Assembly (NCBI RefSeq): GCF_007679045.1
Contig: NZ_VEFS01000001.1
Location: forward strand, 1,106,329 to 1,170,328
DNA length: 64,000 bases
Direction: 5' to 3'
Origin: Microbacterium sp. BH-3-3-3
Lineage (GTDB): Bacteria; Actinomycetota; Actinomycetes; Actinomycetales; Microbacteriaceae
How positions within the stretch are numbered: the first letter of the stretch is position 1; every line of letters begins with the position of its first letter. A program made the position numbers and the translations under genes. This document shows, in pieces, positions 1-8,036 of this stretch. Under the pieces are notes generated by a model that worked only from the letters and a program-made list of their open reading frames with translations, was not told where the DNA came from and searched no databases.

Positions 1-459
1 CCCTGGCCGTGCCGAGGTCACCGCGCGTCCCGGTCCCTTCGACAGGCTCAGGGACCTCCCCGTGCGCTCGGGCACCCGTGCGTCTTGGTCCCTTGGACAG
101 GCTTAGGGACCTTTCCGTCCGTGCCGAGGTCACCGCGCGTCCCGGTCCCTTCGACAGGCTCAGGGACCTTTCCCTCCGTGCCGAGGTCACCGCGCGCCCC
201 GGTCCCTTCGACAGGCTCAGGGACCTCCCTGGCCGTGCCGAGGTCACCGCGCGCGCCGGTCCCTTCGACAGGCTCAGGGACCTCCCTGGCCGTGCCGAGG
301 TCACCGCGCGTCCCGGTCCCTTCGACAGGCTCAGGGACCTCCCCGTGCGCTCGGGCACCCGCGCGTCCCGGTCCCTTCGACAGGCTCAGGGACCTCCCCG
401 TGCGCTCGGGCACCCGCGCGTCCCGGTCCCTTCGACAGGCTCAGGGACCTCGCTGTCGG
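1..459. repeat. Eight-copy intergenic palindrome array (GGTCCC type)
   Basis: Eight copies of a 25-base inverted repeat start at 32, 87, 144, 201, 258, 315, 370 and 425, spaced 55 or 57 bases. Each has 7-base arms GGTCCCT and AGGGACC around the core TCGACAGGCTC. Two alternating spacers are present: about 32 bases containing GCCGAGGTCACC, and about 30 bases containing GCGCTCGGGCACC. The copy at 87 has two core changes (G for C, T for C). Open frames across the array are low-complexity readings of the repeat, not genes. The array may continue left of the window. The same element recurs near 30026, 57977 and 63072. Confidence 0.9.
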
Positions 460-491
460 CGACCTCACAGCCCACTCATCCGTGGCGGGGG

Positions 492-542
492 TTGACGCAC
501 TCGCGATATATCGCGATACTCAACTTGACGCGATATATCGCG
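492..542 (+). promoter_or_regulatory. Promoter with twin CGCGATATATCGCG operators
   Basis: TTGACG (492-497) and GATACT (515-520) are separated by 17 bases. The 14-base palindrome CGCGATATATCGCG occurs at 502-515, between the two hexamers, and again at 529-542 just after the expected start site. The centres are 27 bases apart. This is probably the autoregulatory site of the PadR protein encoded second in this operon. Binding is inferred; the palindromes are seen directly. Confidence 0.75.
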
Positions 543-559
543 AGTGAGGAGCATCAACC

Positions 560-1405
560 ATGGAGAAGTGGATCGTCCACCCCGGCGAGACCCGCGTCAT
601 CGACGTCGGCGCGCTGCGGGAGCTCAAGATCGGACTCGTCGGCGGCCAGGTCGACGTCATCGCCCACGACGAACCCGAGGCGCGCATCGAAGTGCACGGC
701 GTCACGGTGAAAGACCTGCGGATCGAGATGGTCGACGGCCGCCTCGAGATCGACCACCCGCAGCTGCGGTGGGACAACTTCCTCGAGGTGTTCCGCAACT
801 TCGGCGCCGGCGGCCCCAAGGCCGAGGTCAGCGTCGCGGTCCCCCGCAACGTCGCCCTGACCCTCGGCGTGGTCAGCGCGAGCGCACTGGTCTCGGGGCT
901 GCGCACCGACGTGCGCCTGAACACCGTCTCGGGCGACATCATCGTCGACGGCCTCGTCGGCGACGTCGACCTCAACGCCGTCTCCGGCGACGTGCAGGTG
1001 CGCGAGCTCGACGGTGCCCTCAGCGCCAACAGCGTCTCGGGTGACGTCGCCGCGACCGGCCGCATCACCAAGGCCTCGATCGACACGGTCTCGGGTGCCA
1101 TGCTCGTCGACTCGACGGGACCGACGCGGTCCATCTCGCTCAACTCGGTGAGCGGCACCGGCACAATCCGCCTCGACCGCTCGCTGCCCGCCAACTACGT
1201 GTCGCGGTCGGTCAGCGGCCGCGTGCAGATCGACGGCCAGGTGCGCTCGGGCAAGGGCCCGACCAACTACACCGGGTCGACCGGCGCCCTCGCGGGTCAG
1301 TTCGTCGACGTCCGTGCCAACACCGTCTCGGGCGAGATCACCGTGCTGCGCCGCGGCATCTCCGGTCTTCGCCCCGAGGAACTCGCCGGAGAGGAGGAGT
1401 GGTGA
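560..1405 (+). CDS. DUF4097 family beta-strand repeat protein
   Basis: A 281-residue protein dominated by repeated beta-strand units with SVSGD/TVSGD motifs (from about residue 115 onward), typical of the DUF4097 putative adhesin-like family. I see no signal peptide or membrane segment, so it is probably cytoplasmic. Function of the family is unknown. The start is ATG after GAGGAGC. It shares one base with the following PadR gene (TGATG), an operon pairing of a DUF4097 protein with a PadR regulator. Expression is likely repressed through the CGCGATATATCGCG pair upstream. Confidence 0.85.
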   Translation: MEKWIVHPGETRVIDVGALRELKIGLVGGQVDVIAHDEPEARIEVHGVTVKDLRIEMVDGRLEIDHPQLRWDNFLEVFRNFGAGGPKAEVSVAVPRNVALTLGVVSASALVSGLRTDVRLNTVSGDIIVDGLVGDVDLNAVSGDVQVRELDGALSANSVSGDVAATGRITKASIDTVSGAMLVDSTGPTRSISLNSVSGTGTIRLDRSLPANYVSRSVSGRVQIDGQVRSGKGPTNYTGSTGALAGQFVDVRANTVSGEITVLRRGISGLRPEELAGEEEW

Positions 1406-2010
1406 TGAGCCCCGTCTTCTCGCACGGCGATCTTCGCCTGTACATCCTGAGCCTGCTCGATGAGGCCCCGCGCCACGGCTACGACCTCATGCAGGCGTTG
1501 TCCGAGCGCACGGGCGGCACCTACTCCCCCTCGGCCGGCACCATCTACCCCCGCTTGTCGAAGCTGGAGGAAGAGGGCCTGGTCACCAAGTCGGTCGACG
1601 GTCGCAAGACCGTGTACGAGATCACGGATGCCGGTCGCGCCGAGGTCGCATCGCGTTCGGGCGATCTCGAGGGCATCCAGGCCGGCCTCGCCGACAGCGT
1701 GCGGCTCATCGCCGACGAGGTGCGCGGAAGCGTCCGCGACGCCATGCGCAGCCTGCGCGCCGATCTCGCCGCGGCATCCCGCGAGGAGCGCGAGCAGGCG
1801 CAGTCGGTGCCCGCCGACGATCCCCGCTCCCGCAGTCGCGAGCAGCTCTCGCGCGCCGACGCGGCGATCAACGAGTTCCGCGGACGCGTGCGCAGCGAAC
1901 TGCGCGCCCACGTCGCGCGGGGCGGCGAGCTCGCGGCATCCGGAGTCGACGAGATCGAGTCGGCACTGCGCGACGCGTCCGAGGCCGTGACCCGCGCGAT
2001 GCGCGGCTGA
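1405..2010 (+). CDS. PadR family transcriptional regulator
   Basis: A 201-residue protein with an N-terminal PadR winged helix. Residues about 10-80 include LYILSLLDEAPRHGYDLMQ and a GTIYPRLSKLEEEGLV-type recognition and wing region. A long charged, helical C-terminal half follows, probably for dimerisation. ATG at 1405 is preferred over in-frame GTG at 1399 and 1402 because GAGGAGGAG sits just upstream. It is translationally coupled to the DUF4097 gene and probably represses this operon through the two identical palindromes ahead of it. The ligand is not predictable. Confidence 0.88.
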   Translation: MSPVFSHGDLRLYILSLLDEAPRHGYDLMQALSERTGGTYSPSAGTIYPRLSKLEEEGLVTKSVDGRKTVYEITDAGRAEVASRSGDLEGIQAGLADSVRLIADEVRGSVRDAMRSLRADLAAASREEREQAQSVPADDPRSRSREQLSRADAAINEFRGRVRSELRAHVARGGELAASGVDEIESALRDASEAVTRAMRG

Positions 2011-2014
2011 CGCC

Positions 2015-2530
2015 TCACTCCCAGGGCAGCTCCTCATCGGCGGCGGCCGGTTCTCCGAGCGGAACGACGAGAACCGGCCGGCGCTGGCGATGACTGAGCC
2101 GCGCGGCGACCGAACCGGTGAGGAACTCCCGGAACGACTCGCCGATCCCGCGCTTGCGAGTGCCCACCACGAGCAGTCCGGCGTCGACCTCGTCAGCGAG
2201 CTGGATGAGGGCGAGGGCGGGGTCGCCGATCACCTGCCGGACGCTCCAGTCGAGGTCGCGGCCGGCCAACGCTTCGCCCGCCGCGCGACGCACCTCGTCG
2301 AGCGCGGCCTTGGCGGCGGCGCCCGCGACGTCGACGGTCGAGGAGTGCACGTAGCCGTCGGGGTCTTCGAACGCGACGAAGCGCGTGGTGTCGACGTGCG
2401 CCACGATCAGCGGCGCCTTCGACAGTGCGGCGTACCGGGCCGCTTCGCGCACGACCCGCGGCGACTGCCCGGGGACGACACCGGCGATGACCGCGCCGGT
2501 CGCGGTCTCGGGGCGGGGCTGATCGGTCAT
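2015..2530 (-). CDS. Universal stress protein (UspA family)
   Basis: A 171-residue single-domain Usp protein. It has an N-terminal strand VIAGVVPG, a central DAGLLVVGTRKRG segment, and a C-terminal GTRKRGIGES...GSVA...RRPVLVVP region matching the ATP-binding G-2X-G-9X-G(S/T) motif of the UspA fold. It should be cytosolic and may bind ATP. It is convergent with PadR, with only four bases between the stop codons, and divergent from the DUF3073 gene. Its specific stress role cannot be read from the sequence. Confidence 0.9.
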   Translation of the reverse strand: MTDQPRPETATGAVIAGVVPGQSPRVVREAARYAALSKAPLIVAHVDTTRFVAFEDPDGYVHSSTVDVAGAAAKAALDEVRRAAGEALAGRDLDWSVRQVIGDPALALIQLADEVDAGLLVVGTRKRGIGESFREFLTGSVAARLSHRQRRPVLVVPLGEPAAADEELPWE

Positions 2531-2689
2531 GACGGCTCCTGTCGCGACGGGGCGCTCCCCCGCGAGCCCACGACGGCTCGGCCGGAATGCGCCGTGATAT
2601 CCTGGCTGTTACTCTTACCGGCTCGGTCCGGAACCGCAATACGCAGGGCTCTCAAGCGGCCCTCGACGTCGATCGTGAGGGGGTCTCGC

Positions 2690-2872
2690 ATGGGGCGTGG
2701 CCGTCAGAAGGCGAAGAACACCAAGATCGCCCGTGAGCTGAAGTACGACACCTATTCGGTGAACTACTCGGCTCTCGAGCGCGAACTGGGTGCACCCGCT
2801 CCGGGTGAAGACGCGTACGTCGACAAGTGGGCCGACCAGTACAGCGACGAGTACGACAACGAGAAGGCCTGA
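2690..2872 (+). CDS. DUF3073 domain-containing small protein
   Basis: A 60-residue protein starting MGRGRQKAKNTKIARELKY, the characteristic beginning of the actinobacterial DUF3073 family. It is basic at the N-terminus and acidic at the C-terminus (YSDEYDNEKA). The start at 2690 is chosen because the family begins at this methionine; a longer in-frame reading overlaps the Usp gene and has no family support. It stands alone and is followed by a strong hairpin terminator. Function is unknown. Confidence 0.93.
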   Translation: MGRGRQKAKNTKIARELKYDTYSVNYSALERELGAPAPGEDAYVDKWADQYSDEYDNEKA

Positions 2873-2952
2873 CGCCTTCGCGTTCGTCTTTCCCCTCGCG
2901 AGGCCGTATCGGTCCCGAGCGGTGATCGTCGTACCCCGATGAACAGATACGC

Positions 2953-2987
2953 CGAAGGGCGGTGACGTTTCTCGTCACCGCCCTTCG
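2953..2987. terminator. Bidirectional hairpin terminator
   Basis: A perfect 15-base stem, CGAAGGGCGGTGACG with CGTCACCGCCCTTCG, encloses a five-base TTTCT loop. It lies between the convergent DUF3073 and MFS genes. There is no long T tract, as is common in high-GC actinobacteria. Confidence 0.85.
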
Positions 2988-3006
2988 TTCGTGTGCGTCG
3001 AACGGC

Positions 3007-4224
3007 TCACCACGTGCGGCCGGTGCGGCGCTCCCACGCGTCTTCGACGCTCTCGCTGCGCGCCATGATGATCCCCGCGGGGGCCGCGCACGCGATGACC
3101 GCGCCGAGCACGATCAAGCCGGTGGTCCAGCCCCCGGTGATCTCGTGCGTGAGGCCGAGCGCGAGGGGCATGAGGGCCGCGATGGCGTATCCCACGCTCT
3201 GCACGAACCCGCTCAGCGCCACGGTCGTCTCGTGCTGGCGCGTCCGCAGGCCGAACAGCACGAGGGTGAGCGGGAAGAGCAGCGGCGGGATGCCGATGAG
3301 CACGACCCACAGCACGGTCGCGGCACCGGGGGCGACGAGCAATCCGGTCACTCCGACGACGCCGGTCACCACCGCGACGACGTAGAACGGGGTCGTGCGC
3401 CCGAGGCGCGCCACCAACAGGGGGACGAGCAGCGACACGGGCAGACCCATGAACGAGAAGAGCGCGAGCAGTCCGCCGGCCTCCGCGGCCTCCACTCCCG
3501 CCACATCGATCAGCAGCGGCGGAAGCCACGCGAACATGCCGTACGCCACCGAGGAGTTGACGGCGAACGTGACCACCAGCGCCCACGTCTGCGGCACGCG
3601 CACGAGGCGCGAGAGCACCGCCGTCCGCGGCTCGTCGACGGCGTCGATGCGCGACGCGCGGGCACGCAGGCTCAACGCCACCCACGGCAGCACCGCCGCG
3701 ACCGCGACCACCGCCCACACCACGAACGACCCGCGCCATCCCACGGCTCCCGCCAGCGGCACCGCGACCAGCGGCGGCGTGAAGGTCGCCACCGCCATCG
3801 TCGTGCTGTAGACGGTCGTCATCAGGCCGATGCGCTCGGGGAAGTACTTCTTCACCACGGTGGGGATGAGCACGTTCGCCACCCCGACGGCCGCGAACAC
3901 CCCGGCCGTCGCCGCCAGCAGCGTCAACGCGTTGCCCGCGGCCGCCCGCGCGGCGAGCATCGCGGCCGCCACGATCGCCGCGATCAGCACCGTGCGCTCG
4001 AGCCCGACCCGTCGCTCGATCGCGGGCGTCACCATGCCCGACAGCGCGAACGCGACCGGGGGCGCCATGCCGATCAGACCGACCACCGCCGTGGGCAGCG
4101 CGAAGTCGCGACCGATCGCATCGAGCAGAGGAGACAACGACGCCACCGCGATGCGCAGCGTCAACGCCAGCAGCACGATCGCCGTGGCGGCGAGGGCGAT
4201 GGTTCCCGCGCTGCGGCGGGTCAA
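3007..4224 (-). CDS. MFS transporter, CynX/NimT-like
   Basis: A 405-residue, 12-helix major facilitator protein resembling the CynX/NimT (cyanate/nitroimidazole transporter-like) group. The first helix follows a very short N-terminus, and helices are evenly spaced to the RRTGRTW tail. No ATG fits. The best start is TTG at 4224, whose TTGA overlaps the purF stop, with AGGAG just upstream. It is therefore the third gene of purM-purF-MFS and is translationally coupled. The substrate is unknown; the purine operon context hints at, but does not prove, a nitrogen compound. Confidence 0.82.
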   Translation of the reverse strand: MTRRSAGTIALAATAIVLLALTLRIAVASLSPLLDAIGRDFALPTAVVGLIGMAPPVAFALSGMVTPAIERRVGLERTVLIAAIVAAAMLAARAAAGNALTLLAATAGVFAAVGVANVLIPTVVKKYFPERIGLMTTVYSTTMAVATFTPPLVAVPLAGAVGWRGSFVVWAVVAVAAVLPWVALSLRARASRIDAVDEPRTAVLSRLVRVPQTWALVVTFAVNSSVAYGMFAWLPPLLIDVAGVEAAEAGGLLALFSFMGLPVSLLVPLLVARLGRTTPFYVVAVVTGVVGVTGLLVAPGAATVLWVVLIGIPPLLFPLTLVLFGLRTRQHETTVALSGFVQSVGYAIAALMPLALGLTHEITGGWTTGLIVLGAVIACAAPAGIIMARSESVEDAWERRTGRTW

Positions 4225-5696
4225 GACTCCTGGCTGCCCTCGACCCAGGCGAGGTACTCCTCCGACACGGTCCCCGTCACGTAGCGACCGTCGAAGCAGC
4301 TCATGTCGAGGTCGGTGAGGTCGGTGCCCTCCATGATGGCCGCCTTGAGGTCGTCGACCTCCTGGTAGACCAGGTAGTCGCAGCCGAGCTCTTCGGCGAT
4401 CTCGGGGATCGTCCGGCCGTGGGCGACGAGCTCGTGACGCGAGGGCATGTTGATGCCGTACACATGGGGGTAGCGCACCGGCGGTGCCGCCGAGGCGAAC
4501 GTCACGCTCTTGGCCCCGGCATCCCGCGCCATCTGAATGATCTCGCGGCTCGTCGTGCCGCGCACGATCGAGTCGTCGACGAGAAGGACGTTCTTGCCCT
4601 GGAACTCGGTCGACATGGCGTTGAGCTTCTGGCGCACGCTCTTCTTGCGCACCGCCTGCCCCGGCATGATGAAGGTGCGGCCGACGTAGCGGTTCTTGTA
4701 GAAGCCCTCGCGGTACTCGATACCGAGTTTGCGGGCCACCTGCATCGCGGCCGGACGCGCGGAGTCGGGAATCGGCATGACCACGTCGATGGTCCCGGCC
4801 GGGGTGTACTTCGCCACCGTGTCGGCCAGGCGCTCGCCCATCCGCAGGCGCGTTTCGTACACCGAGATGCCGTTCATGACCGAGTCGGGGCGGGCGAGGT
4901 AGACGTACTCGAACGAGCACGGCGCGAGCGTGGGGTTCTCGGCGCACTGCTGGGAATGCAGCGTCCCGTCGAGGGTGATGAACACCGCCTCGCCGGGCAG
5001 CAGGTCGCGCACGACCTCGAAGCCGGCGTTCTCGAGCACCAGCGACTCCGACGCCACGATGTACTCGTCGCGCGGCTCGCCGCCCGGCACCTGGGCTGCG
5101 GGACGCTTGCCGAGGATGAGGGGGCGGATGCCGAAGGGGTCGCGGAACGCGAGCAGGCCGTAGCCGGCGATGAGGGCGATCGAGGCGTACGACCCCTCGA
5201 CCCGCTCGTGCACGCGCGCCACCGCGCGGAACACCTGGGCGGGGTCGAGGTCGGGGCCGGTGATCTCGGACTGCAGTTCGGAGCCGAGGATGTTCACGAG
5301 CAGCTCGGTGTCGCTGCTGGTGTTCAGGTGCCGGCGGTCCTTGTGGAACAGCTCGCCCGTGAGCTCGCGCGTGTTCGTCAGGTTGCCGTTGTGCACCAGC
5401 ACGATGCCGTAGGGCGCGTTGACGTAGAAGGGCTGAGCCTCTTCTTCGTTCGACGCGGTGCCCTTGGTGGCGTAGCGCACGTGTCCGAGACCGATGTCGC
5501 CGAGCAGGGCGCGCATGTCGCGGGTGCGGAACGCCTCGCGCACCTGGCCGCGGGCCTTGTGGATGTGGAACACGCCGCTGGACTCGGCCGTGGCCATGCC
5601 CGTGGAATCCTGTCCCCGGTGCTGGAGCAGGAGGAGCGCGTCGTAGATCTCCTGGTTGACCGGGCCCTGCCCGGCCATGCCGACGATGCCGCACAT
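4221..5696 (-). CDS. purF: Amidophosphoribosyltransferase (PurF)
   Basis: A 491-residue enzyme catalysing the first committed purine step: PRPP plus glutamine to phosphoribosylamine. After Met removal, Cys2 (MCGIVGM) is the N-terminal nucleophile of the class II glutaminase domain (residues 1 to about 240). The phosphoribosyltransferase domain contains the PRPP loop VLLVDDSIVRGTTS near residues 365-380. The full family length is present. The gene lies six bases after purM on the same strand and overlaps the following MFS gene. Confidence 0.97.
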   Translation of the reverse strand: MCGIVGMAGQGPVNQEIYDALLLLQHRGQDSTGMATAESSGVFHIHKARGQVREAFRTRDMRALLGDIGLGHVRYATKGTASNEEEAQPFYVNAPYGIVLVHNGNLTNTRELTGELFHKDRRHLNTSSDTELLVNILGSELQSEITGPDLDPAQVFRAVARVHERVEGSYASIALIAGYGLLAFRDPFGIRPLILGKRPAAQVPGGEPRDEYIVASESLVLENAGFEVVRDLLPGEAVFITLDGTLHSQQCAENPTLAPCSFEYVYLARPDSVMNGISVYETRLRMGERLADTVAKYTPAGTIDVVMPIPDSARPAAMQVARKLGIEYREGFYKNRYVGRTFIMPGQAVRKKSVRQKLNAMSTEFQGKNVLLVDDSIVRGTTSREIIQMARDAGAKSVTFASAAPPVRYPHVYGINMPSRHELVAHGRTIPEIAEELGCDYLVYQEVDDLKAAIMEGTDLTDLDMSCFDGRYVTGTVSEEYLAWVEGSQES

Positions 5697-5702
5697 GAGG
5701 TG

Positions 5703-6845
5703 TTAGCTGGCTCCGTTCGCCGGCGTGCCGGCATCCGCATACGTTCCGACCAGGCGCACGGCGCCGCCGTCGACGCCCTTGGCGCCCTGTTCGTACTCGC
5801 CCTCGGGGCGGGCGCCGTCGCGCACGACGCCGACCTGCCACGTGGCGATGCCCTCGGCCTGCAGTGCCGCGATCGCGGCCTCGGCCACCTCGGGGGCGAC
5901 GACCGCGAGGAAGCCGATGCCGAGGTTCCAGGTGCCCTCGGTGGCCGTGAGCTCGAGGCCGCCCATGTCGGCGAGCACGCGGAACACCGGCGACGGGCTC
6001 CACGTCGAGCGGTCGACGTCGACCCAGCTGTCCTGCGGCAGCACGCGCGCGAGGTTGGCGGCGATGCCGCCGCCCGTGACGTGGCTGAGGGAGTGGATGC
6101 CGGTGCCCACCGCGCCGTCGTCGAGCAGGCGCAGCAGCGGCGAGGTGTACAGGCGCGTGGGCTCGAGCAGTGCCTCGCCCCAGGTGCCGCCGAGCTCGGC
6201 CGAGGCCGAGCCGTACGCGATGCCCGCGCCCGTGATGATGTGACGCACGAGCGAGTAGCCGTTGGAGTGCAGGCCGCTGGAGGCCAGCGCGAGCACGACG
6301 TCACCGCTGCGCACGCGGTCGGCGCCGAGGATGCGGTCGGCCTCGACCACACCGGTCGCCGCTCCCGCGACGTCGTAGTCGTCGATGCCCAGCAGGCCGG
6401 GGTGCTCGGCGGTCTCGCCGCCCACCAGCGCGGTGCCGGTCATCGCGCAGCCGCGCGCGATGCCCGCGACGATGTCGGCGATGCGCTGAGGCACGACCTT
6501 GCCGCACGCGATGTAGTCGGTCATGAACAGCGGACGCGCACCGACCACGACGATGTCGTCGACGACCATGCCGACGAGGTCTTCGCCGATCGTGTCGTGC
6601 TTGTCGATGGCCTGCGCGATCGCGACCTTGGTGCCGACGCCGTCGGTGCTGGTCGCGAGCAGGGGCCGCGCGTAGTCGCGCAGGGCGGAGGCGTCGAAGA
6701 GACCGGCGAATCCGCCGACCCCGCCGAGCACCTCGGGCCCGTGCGTGCGGCGCACGGCCGACTTCATCAGTTCGACGGCGAGATCTCCGGCGGCGGTATC
6801 GACGCCTGCGGCGGAGTATGGGTTTTCGTGGGGAGCGGAAGCCAC
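5703..6845 (-). CDS. purM: Phosphoribosylformylglycinamidine cyclo-ligase (PurM)
   Basis: A 380-residue AIR synthase, which converts FGAM to AIR with ATP. Signatures are YSAAGVDTAAGD at the N-terminus, STDGVGTKVAIA, DLVGMVVDDIVVVGARPLFMTDY and GGETAEHPG, followed by the AIRS C-terminal domain with HVTGGGIAANL. The start is GTG at 6845. A TAGTCT -10 element (6857 down to 6852) lies exactly six bases before it, so the transcript is probably leaderless. It is the first gene of purM-purF-MFS. Confidence 0.96.
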   Translation of the reverse strand: MASAPHENPYSAAGVDTAAGDLAVELMKSAVRRTHGPEVLGGVGGFAGLFDASALRDYARPLLATSTDGVGTKVAIAQAIDKHDTIGEDLVGMVVDDIVVVGARPLFMTDYIACGKVVPQRIADIVAGIARGCAMTGTALVGGETAEHPGLLGIDDYDVAGAATGVVEADRILGADRVRSGDVVLALASSGLHSNGYSLVRHIITGAGIAYGSASAELGGTWGEALLEPTRLYTSPLLRLLDDGAVGTGIHSLSHVTGGGIAANLARVLPQDSWVDVDRSTWSPSPVFRVLADMGGLELTATEGTWNLGIGFLAVVAPEVAEAAIAALQAEGIATWQVGVVRDGARPEGEYEQGAKGVDGGAVRLVGTYADAGTPANGAS

Positions 6846-6926
6846 CGCAACAGACTACCCGGGCTCGACACGCGCGGGTGTCCGCGCGTCGACGCAAGGC
6901 CCGGTCGCACAGGCGGTGCGAATCCC

Positions 6927-6939
6927 TACAATGACGCCA
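6927..6939 (+). promoter_or_regulatory. -10 element placing transcription at the start codon
   Basis: TACAAT at 6927-6932 is followed by six bases and then ATG at 6939, with no Shine-Dalgarno sequence between. This is the layout of an actinobacterial leaderless gene. A matching arrangement drives purM on the opposite strand at 6857-6845. Confidence 0.6.
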
Positions 6940-7550
6940 TGACGGGCGGGCAGCCGGAGTGGGTGATCCGCGAAGACGCGGCGCAATCGGTGCTCGTCGC
7001 GCTCTATCTGCGTCAGGTCATCGGCATCCGGGCCCCCGAAGAGCTCCCGGCGCTGCGCCGCGTGCCCACGCCTCTCACGGTGTCGAGGTCGGACGACGCG
7101 CAGGCCCGGCTCGAACGCGAGTGGCGGGAGTACTGGGCCATGACCGTCGAACCGCAGGCGCACCCCTCCCCCGTCCCCCTCGAGCTCATCGACGGCTTCG
7201 ACACTCTCGTGACCCTCCCCGAGGGGCGAGCCGAGGCACTGCGGGCGGCGATCGACGACCACGCCGACGACGCCGTCGAGTTCGCGCGCCTGTCGCACGA
7301 CCGCTACTCCCGCGAGGCGGCGGCGCGCCCCGGGGTGTCGTACCGCGCCTACGCCAGCGCGATCGCGGCGCACGAGCGCATCGTGGGGCGACGCGCGCAC
7401 TCGTTCGAACTCAACGTGCAGGTGCTCCCGCTCGCCCAGCGGGGCGTGTGGTGGATCGGCTCGCTCACGGTCGCGGTGACCGACGGCCTGCGCGGCGACG
7501 TCGCCGCGTTCGACACGGCGATCCACCCGATCATCGCCGAACTGGCGTGA
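6939..7550 (+). CDS. Conserved hypothetical protein
   Basis: A 203-residue soluble, slightly acidic protein that I do not recognise. It is rich in Ala, Arg and Glu, with an aromatic GVWWIGSLTVAVTD segment near residue 170 and no signal peptide or membrane segment. Because ATG is preceded at the right distance by TACAAT, it is probably translated from a leaderless mRNA. It is divergent from purM and convergent with a small membrane protein six bases away. Codon use matches its neighbours. Confidence 0.8.
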   Translation: MTGGQPEWVIREDAAQSVLVALYLRQVIGIRAPEELPALRRVPTPLTVSRSDDAQARLEREWREYWAMTVEPQAHPSPVPLELIDGFDTLVTLPEGRAEALRAAIDDHADDAVEFARLSHDRYSREAAARPGVSYRAYASAIAAHERIVGRRAHSFELNVQVLPLAQRGVWWIGSLTVAVTDGLRGDVAAFDTAIHPIIAELA

Positions 7551-7556
7551 CGCGGG

Positions 7557-7892
7557 TCAGACCTCGTACTGTTCGTGGTCGACCATCACCTGGCGGGTGC
7601 GGCCGCCGAGCGTGCGCTCGAAGATGAGGGCGACGATCGCGGCGAGCACGACACCGACGACGACGCAGATCAACGCGGTGAAGCCGAAGACCTGCAGCTC
7701 GGAGTACACGACCTGCGTGTAGGGGCTGAGGTTGGAGCCGTCGATCGCGAACGTGAGGATGAGGGCGGCCAGGATGCCGAGGAAGGCACCCGCGGCCAGG
7801 AAGACGCCGTACTTCGGCGCGCGGCGGACGGTCACGGTCTCGATGTCGTCGCGGACGTACACCGGTCGTTCGGGGGCGGGCTGCTCGGCCAT
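7557..7892 (-). CDS. Small two-helix membrane protein
   Basis: A 111-residue protein with a cytosolic start (VYVRDDIETVTVRRAPKYG), a first membrane helix at about residues 29-50, a short loop (DGSNLSPYTQVVYSELQ) and a second helix at about 65-90. A charged tail ends HEQYEV. The start is ATG at 7892: GACAAT (7904 down to 7899) precedes it by six bases, suggesting a leaderless transcript, and no Shine-Dalgarno is present. The organisation suggests an actinobacterial conserved membrane protein of unknown role. Confidence 0.8.
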   Translation of the reverse strand: MAEQPAPERPVYVRDDIETVTVRRAPKYGVFLAAGAFLGILAALILTFAIDGSNLSPYTQVVYSELQVFGFTALICVVVGVVLAAIVALIFERTLGGRTRQVMVDHEQYEV

Positions 7893-8036
7893 AGGCCCAT
7901 TGTCCCACCGCCGGGCGCGCAGCGGGTCGTGGGTTCGCGCGGGGGCGGATGCCGAGGACGCACCCCTTCGCCGAGACCGCATTCGCGCGGCGTCGGCGAT
8001 TCGGCGGTTCCGCCCGGCGAGGGACGCCGCCGCGGA

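Noticed and set aside
1..459. CRISPR array
   Set aside because: The repeats are spaced 55-57 bases, but the spacers are themselves near-identical and no cas gene is present.
9..710. Long open frames across the first palindrome array
   Set aside because: They translate the 55-57-base repeat into FDRLRDL-type units, have no ribosome site and overlap the promoter of the DUF4097 gene.
2090..2689. In-frame extension upstream of the DUF3073 gene
   Set aside because: It is antisense to the Usp gene and the family protein begins at the methionine at 2690.
2962..4284. Plus-strand 440-codon frame rich in Arg, His, Asp and Gln
   Set aside because: It is the complement of the MFS transporter and shows antisense codon composition.
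4419..6938. Very long plus-strand frame ending at 7550
   Set aside because: It is antisense to purF and purM; only the part from ATG at 6939 is supported, by the TACAAT position and codon pattern.
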